The position numbers and the translations under genes are program-made. The notes beneath the pieces are model-generated. The model saw only the letters and a list, made by a program, of their open reading frames with translations. It was not told the origin of the DNA and searched no databases. A DNA stretch of 64,000 bases, from assembly GCF_024139115.2 (NCBI RefSeq), contig NW_026943556.1, forward strand, positions 1-64,000. The letters are read 5' to 3'. This document shows positions 59,286 through 64,000 of this stretch, one piece after another (positions within the stretch are counted from its first letter, which is position 1; every line of letters starts with the position of its first letter). Source of the DNA: Armigeres subalbatus. Taxonomy: Eukaryota > Arthropoda > Insecta > Diptera > Culicidae.

Positions 59286-59712
59286 GTTTATTGTTTATTG
59301 TTTATTGTTTGTTGTTTATTGTTTATTGTTTATTGTTTGTTTATTGTTTATTGTTTATTGTTTATTGTTTATTGTTTATTGTTTATTGTTTATTGTTTAT
59401 TGTTTATTGTTTATTGTTTATTGTTTATTGTTTATTGTTTATTGTTTATTGTTTAGTTTATTGTTTATTGTTTATTGTTTATTGTTTATTGTTTATTGTT
59501 TATTGTTTATTGTTTATTGTTTATTTATTGTTTATTGTTTATTGTTTATTGTTTATTGTTTATTGTTTATTGTTTATTGTTTATTGTTTATTGTTTATTG
59601 TTTATTGTTTATTGTTTTTGTTTATTGTTTATTGTTTATTGTTTATTGTTTATTGTTTATTGTTTATTGTTTATTGTTTATTTTTATTGTTTATTGTTTA
59701 TTGTTTATTGTT
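59286..59712 (+). repeat. (TTTATTG)n heptamer array, ~61 units
   Basis: An almost perfect heptanucleotide repeat of about 427 bp with a handful of variant units (tttgttg, a truncated ttta, ttttta). Because 7 is not a multiple of 3 the array is open in all three plus frames and yields 70-150 residue LLFIVYC repeats. These are not proteins. Confidence 0.97.
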
Positions 59713-59759
59713 AGATTTCTACAGAATTCCTAGTAATCAGCTTTTTAACAAATAAAAGT

Positions 59760-60025
59760 AATAATCGACCTTTTCAAAGCGCAAAACCACAAATCACTGC
59801 CACTGCTAAATATCATCAGACAAAATAGAACTAAATTCTAAGCAAATATTTCTCACCCACTAAATTTTCAACCATCTCCATTAGCAACAAACTAACAAAC
59901 GAGCTAATAATTCACAATGTTCTCATATTGGATAAATCACCTCGTCTGTTTTTCCAATGCACTTCCCACTAATCTGCCACATTGTCTCTCTTCTCCCGCC
60001 GCGACGAGGACTCCGCCAGCGAGTG
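59760..60025. other. No identifiable gene
   Basis: AT-rich sequence between the heptamer array and the GC-rich block. Confidence 0.5.
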
Positions 60026-60400
60026 GAATTTTCTAATTTTAACACCGCGATCAAAGACTCTTCACTGTGGTACGCGGCGGGATCTGATCACCGCTCGGAC
60101 GGGCGCTTCTTCCGCATCAGCATGGTGTCCAACGATGGTTGGACGGGACCGGGTTCAGGGCGCTTTACGCGTTCGAGAGCACCCTGAACGATGGGCCCGC
60201 AGCGGGCCATCGGCAGCGGTGGCCTCAGGCGTGGAGTGGTCGCAGCCGGGGTTCCCTTCATTCCCGGCCATTACCAGGTGGCGACGTCCACGACGACGGA
60301 ACGCAGTCGCGGCTTCGGTGGCGAAGGTCACCAGCGGAAGCGTGGCGCTGGGATGCTCGCCGCCAGCTGCGCGCCCGGTTAGTAGTTAGTCGCGCAATCC
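60026..60400 (+). other. GC-rich block, possible retroelement or host exon scrap
   Basis: About 370 bp of markedly high G+C ends sharply near 60400. Three plus-strand frames are open over 60-135 codons (59982-60389 the longest), so composition alone could explain them. An 'aaaataaatacg' polyadenylation-like context follows at about 60451. No recognised domain. Confidence 0.25.
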
Positions 60401-61095
60401 AATTGGTCTCGCCATTAATTTTGCACGCTTCTATAAATTTGTGTCTTATCTGAAAATAAATACGTAGGTTGTGGAAATTCTGCAGCACCGCATCGGTGAT
60501 AAATAAAGAATGTCGCAGCGGGTCGCACATTCTCGAGAAGGTGCAGGCTCGAAGCAACCGTAAAGTGGATGGAAACCGCACCACCGGTGTTGTCTCGAGT
60601 TCAATTTAAATGGGTTGGCGCAAAAAATGTGCCTAAAAGAAATTTCGAAACAGTTACATATGTTAAAGAAAGGATACATTTAGGATAAAATTACAGAGTT
60701 CGTGTTATAATTTTGTATTTAGCGAACACCAATCATTAAAGAAGAGCATGTAAATGTAACTGAGCTTTCTCCGTGTTTAAAGCCAAATTCATTATGTTTG
60801 TCTTTCTATTTGACAAACGCTCACATTACCAGCAATAGGTGTTTTCCCTACATTAACTACTATTTTTGGCGGAAGAAAATAACATCGGATTTCATTAATG
60901 CGGTTCAGCCCACAGTGCATGTAAACAACGCTGGATTTTCCGCCTCTCCTCGGTTGCAAAAGCGCGAAGCTCACTCTTGGGCCCGACGGACACAGTGTGA
61001 GTGCATACTCTGCTCGAAATTGAAACAAATTTAGCCGAAGCGATTACAAGCGTCGCATAAATTTAAATGGGCGACATAAACACGGCAGCTACCGA
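60401..61095. other. No identifiable gene
   Basis: AT-rich, with a GC-richer patch at 60900-61020. Frames of about 78 codons on both strands overlap each other. Confidence 0.4.
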
Positions 61096-61101
61096 AGAGC
61101 G

Positions 61102-61314
61102 ATGGCGACCGACGACAGCTATACGTCGTCGGTCGGTATGATATCGGGAATGGCGGGTGGGAGTGCTAAGAAAGCGCCCGACACTTACGATAAAAGCAAA
61201 ATTCGATTTCGGACTGTTGTCGGCGACGACGTTTTACGCAGCTGCCTAACCAAAGGCGCTGCAAAGTGGGACATATTTTTAGAATCTATGCTTAGCAGCC
61301 ACCTTGATATATAA
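61102..61314 (+). CDS. Unrecognised 70-residue ORF
   Basis: An ATG in a good eukaryotic context (gagcgatggcg) opens a 70-codon frame ending TAA. The protein begins MATDDSYTSSVGMISGMAGG, is Ser/Gly-rich at its start, then mixed polar (KIRFRTVVGDDVLRSCL). The DNA over the first 60 bases is GC-rich and contains an inverted repeat (accgacgac against gtcgtcggt). No signal peptide, membrane segment or domain was recognised. It could be a first coding exon, a small protein, or chance; no donor site is compelling. It is the most gene-like short ORF in the right third. Confidence 0.25.
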   Translation: MATDDSYTSSVGMISGMAGGSAKKAPDTYDKSKIRFRTVVGDDVLRSCLTKGAAKWDIFLESMLSSHLDI

Positions 61315-61393
61315 TTGATTAAGTATGGGAAGCATGGTGGCTGAAAAGTTTATTTGCGTTTATCTCAAACCGGCATTTTAATTGAAATTTATT

Positions 61394-61440
61394 TTAGAGA
61401 TTTTTAGTGGAATGTTTTCACTTGTCATAAAAGAAGCGAA
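61394..61440. mobile_element. Foldback family F1, terminal fragment
   Basis: 'tagtggaatgttttcacttg' followed by 'tcataa' matches the outer end of the F1 palindromes (compare 31521-31550). The rest of the element is missing. Confidence 0.5.
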
Positions 61441-61479
61441 GAAGGTCAATGAGGTCGTGTTTCTAAGCTTACAGATTTT

Positions 61480-61960
61480 TCCATTTGCTCAGAGCTTGAT
61501 TGTAGATCTGACGATCTGAACTCAAGAACGTTTTGGATGGGCTTCGTATTGAAAAGCAGAAAATCGGTATAACGTTTCTTGGCAGGTATCCAAGGATCTG
61601 TTGGCAAAGGTTTTGATAGCTGCCGTTGAGGCCGTTTTGTATAGGTCTTACGAGTTGGACTTCAGAACAGCGCATTATAGAATGTCCTATATGGCAGATA
61701 AATTTCCATGAATCATTTGATATCTTTGAACTAGGTAGGATCTACTTTGAGTATTTTATGTGCACATTACCTTTCGCTTCTATGGCAGAATTCAAGACCT
61801 GAACTCACGAATAATTTGGATGATCTGGAATGTTCCAAAATAGTATCTTCAACACATAAAAAGATTACATATGTTCACAGTTTTTGTGATATTTTTCCCA
61901 CCTGTCTGGCATAATCTGGTTTATTTCGTAATCAGATTTTAGAAACTCTAATGGATATGA
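61480..61960. repeat. Diverged long-period repeat related to 9280-9800
   Basis: 'gatctgaactcaagaacgtt' plus 'ttggatg' near 61512 and 'gacctgaactcacgaataat' plus 'ttggatgatctggaatgt' near 61797 are about 285 bp apart. Both resemble the units near 9450 and 9710. Confidence 0.4.
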
Positions 61961-62340
61961 CTTTCAATATCGGTAATTACAGTAATCAGATAACTTGAAA
62001 ACGTTCAAAATCACTTCTACTTGATGTATTTCATGTAAGGTAGAACTTTATTGCACTTGATTACTGAAGAAATTTGGCCATCATAGCAAAAAATAAAGAA
62101 AAACACAGACATTTTGAAACTAGAACCCAGGGAGAGATCTAGCGGAGGCACCTGCCCCTTAATTCTTTGAGAAATGTCCGGGTCGTAAAATTTGGTCAAC
62201 GCTTTACTGAGTACGAGCGCTTTGAAGGAGGGACTGTCGTCCGGCCCGGCCTTTTAAGGTTAACTCTAGACAACATTTGAAAAGGGCGTAAGAGCCAAAA
62301 TTTATTCCTTCTGATTCCTCGTATACATATAATAAGCTAT

Positions 62341-62370
62341 ATATTGTTTATTGTTTATTGTTTATTGTTG
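62341..62370 (-). repeat. Heptamer tail of the CR1/L2-like element
   Basis: On the coding (minus) strand the sequence after the 3' UTR is about three copies of ACAATAA. CR1/L2-group elements end in short tandem microsatellites rather than poly(A). The heptamer is the complement of the TTTATTG array at 59286-59712. Confidence 0.55.
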
Positions 62371-62505
62371 TTGATCATCCGACATTGTATGTTTGTTCTA
62401 ATGAATCTTAACTCTAAAACCTAAATTTACGATCACTTTGTCAATCGAAGTCAAAATTGGAATACGTTTCTGTGAATACGATCATCATTGATCGAATTGG
62501 TTCAT

Positions 62506-64000
62506 TCAGGTCGTAGTCATGGTGTCGTCGAGGCAAACGGAAGAAAGCACTAGAACGGAATGTATACGCAGTGCGTTACTGATGTCCATTAGCGCCAAAC
62601 TATTGGGGGCATCCGCTTCTCCAACCAGAACTTTGACAACAAAAATCGCTTTCGCGTTTCTCCTACGCTGTCTTAGAGTTTCGATGCCAATCAATTGACA
62701 TCTGGCTGCATACGGTGGAAGGTGCGATGGGTCATTCCAGGGCAGAAAACGTAGGGCGAATCTTATGAATTTTCGTTGCACCGATTCAAATCTTTCGATC
62801 ATTGTTGCTTGATACGGATCCCATACCAACGAAGCTGTTTCCAGGATAGGACGGACCAACGCAACGTATAATGACTTCAACGTATATGGGTCACGAAATT
62901 CTTTAGTGATTTTAGACACAAACCCTAGTTGACGACGAGCTCGCTTGATTACTTCTTCTTGGTGTTCTTTGAACGTCAGCTCGGCATCCAAAACAACACC
63001 AAGATCTCGAACAGAAAAAGCACGGTTTAGCGGTTCATCACCGATTACGTAGTTGTATATGATCGGTCACTTCTTGCGATGGAAACTTATGATGGAACAT
63101 TTTGGCACGATCAAAGTCATGTGATTGGCTCGACACCAGACGAGAAGCCGATCTAAGAGCTCCTGCAGCTTGATGCAATCTGACGGTTGATCGATTACAA
63201 CATATATTTTCATGTCGTCAGCATATAAAATGCAGTAGCCTTCACCAATGTACATGACTACATCGTTGAAAAAGAGGGAGAAAAGCAACGGCCCAAGATT
63301 GCTTCCCTGTGGTACACCAGACCCGTTTGTGAACCAATCCGAAACAGATGAGCCTATTTTTACAGCCAGTTTTCTATCACACAGATAGGATCTGAACCAA
63401 CAAACAAGCCGAGAAGAAAAGCCCAATTTTTCGAGTTTTGCTAAAAGAATCGTGTGGCTTACACGATCAAAAGCAGCTTTCAGATCGGTGTACACGGAAT
63501 CAATCTGCTTTCCTCGACCAATATTCCGCAGGCAAAGCGAAGAGAATTCAACTAGATTGGTGGTAACGCTTCGCCCCGGGAAAAACCCATGTTGTTTTGT
63601 GCTGATGTAGTGCCTCACCCGGGAGAATGTGTAGCTCGAGACGATGATTTCCATTAGCTTCGAGCACGCGCATAAGGATGTAATTCCTCGATAATGTTTT
63701 ATGTCATCTTTAGCATCTTTTTTGTGCACCGGAAACATGAATGATTTTTTCCATAGAGTTGGAAAACAAGATTGTCGCAACGATAAATTGAGAATGTGTT
63801 GAAGAGGCGCTATCAAATTGGCCGAGCATTTCTTAAGAATACTGGCAGGCACTCCATCCGGACCTGGTCGGAATGACATTTTCAATTTAGACAGTGCAAA
63901 CAACTGGTCTTCAGCAGTGATAGTGAATGTATTTGCGTCTATAATCTCACTCGGGACGAAACTCAGTGCAGCCGTTGATTCATTGGTAGCTAGTGGACTG
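62506..64000 (-). pseudogene. CR1/L2-like non-LTR retrotransposon reverse transcriptase, one in-frame stop
   Basis: The minus strand is open from the window edge to 63070. It encodes RT motifs in order: SFRPGPDGVPASIL, LWKKSFMFPVHKKD, HYRGITSL, KQHGFFPGRS, VYTDLKAAFDRVSH, GSGVPQGSNLGPLLF and the catalytic YADD (Asp codons 63214-63219). A single TGA at 63067-63069 interrupts it. The same frame then continues to a natural stop at 62506-62508 through LGVVLDAELTF, YVALVRPILE, ASLVWDPY and FIRFALRFLPW, the usual C-terminal region. The endonuclease and any ORF1 would lie beyond the right edge. A 3' UTR (62371-62505) and the heptamer tail follow. One stop and no frameshift in about 500 codons makes this the youngest coding element here. 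Assignment to CR1/L2 rather than another Jockey-group clade is by motif impression. Confidence 0.8.

Noticed and set aside
59241..59755. ORFs of 70-154 codons encoding LLFIVYC repeats that resemble transmembrane helices
   Set aside because: They come from a heptanucleotide microsatellite read in all frames.
1..64000. A bacterial-style operon, defence system or prophage
   Set aside because: Composition, SINE/LINE content, tRNA-derived repeats and non-coding density are those of an insect nuclear genome.

Overview
The window reads as intergenic or intronic DNA of a large, AT-rich, repeat-filled insect genome, most likely a culicine mosquito (Aedes type). The evidence is four copies of a tRNA-derived SINE with the layout of the mosquito Feilai family, degenerate non-LTR retrotransposons of the RTE, LOA and CR1/L2-like groups, Copia, BEL/Pao and Gypsy fragments, many small foldback elements, and long arrays of degenerate minisatellites. 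The organism assignment is inference. I found no convincing intact host gene, no rRNA, no functional tRNA and no CRISPR array. Almost every long open frame is either a transposon fragment or a by-product of a repeat.

Layout, left to right. 1-1.7 kb: a degenerate minisatellite interrupted by an element built from ccagcaa/ttgctgg motifs. 1.74-4.64 kb: a small MITE, then a GC-richer sequence split by a 2.0-kb DNA transposon with about 600-bp terminal inverted repeats, CACTGTGG ends and a 5-bp GCCCG target duplication (Transib-like). 4.8-6.4 kb: a complete Feilai-like SINE and a ggaactt minisatellite. 8.9-9.3 kb: an RTE remnant. 11.1-13.2 kb: an element with iterated GATAAC motifs. 13.7-15.3 kb: a diverged direct duplication. 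15.3-18.6 kb: lower-repeat, GC-richer sequence, the best candidate for host regulatory or UTR sequence. 19.5-22.8 kb: foldbacks, a deleted SINE and an RTE reverse-transcriptase fragment. 24.5-27.3 kb: minisatellites, partly an inverted copy of the left edge. 28.9-34.2 kb: an element carrying a 167-bp tandem repeat with a 334-bp dimeric higher-order pattern, split by a 2.95-kb retroposon with a 16-bp target duplication, itself carrying a palindromic MITE. 34.8-35.1 kb: a near-perfect 260-bp palindrome. 37-39.6 kb: two SINEs and an element with tRNA-like inverted ends. 41.8-44.5 kb: a decayed 5' half of a Copia element. 44.5-46.9 kb: minisatellites. 46.9-51.4 kb: a Gypsy scrap joined to a BEL/Pao element broken by three later DNA-element insertions. 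58.1-59.7 kb: a 25-N gap, a LOA-type fragment, a second copy of the 28.9-kb element and a (TTTATTG) array of about 61 units. 60-61.3 kb: GC-richer unique sequence with one short ATG-initiated ORF. 62.3-64 kb: the 3' part of a CR1/L2-like LINE running off the right edge.

The elements do not form a pathway. Their relation is stratigraphic: nested insertions give the relative order in which they arrived. The most informative nests are the perforated BEL element, the Transib-like insertion with its short duplication, and the three-level nest at 28.9-34.2 kb.
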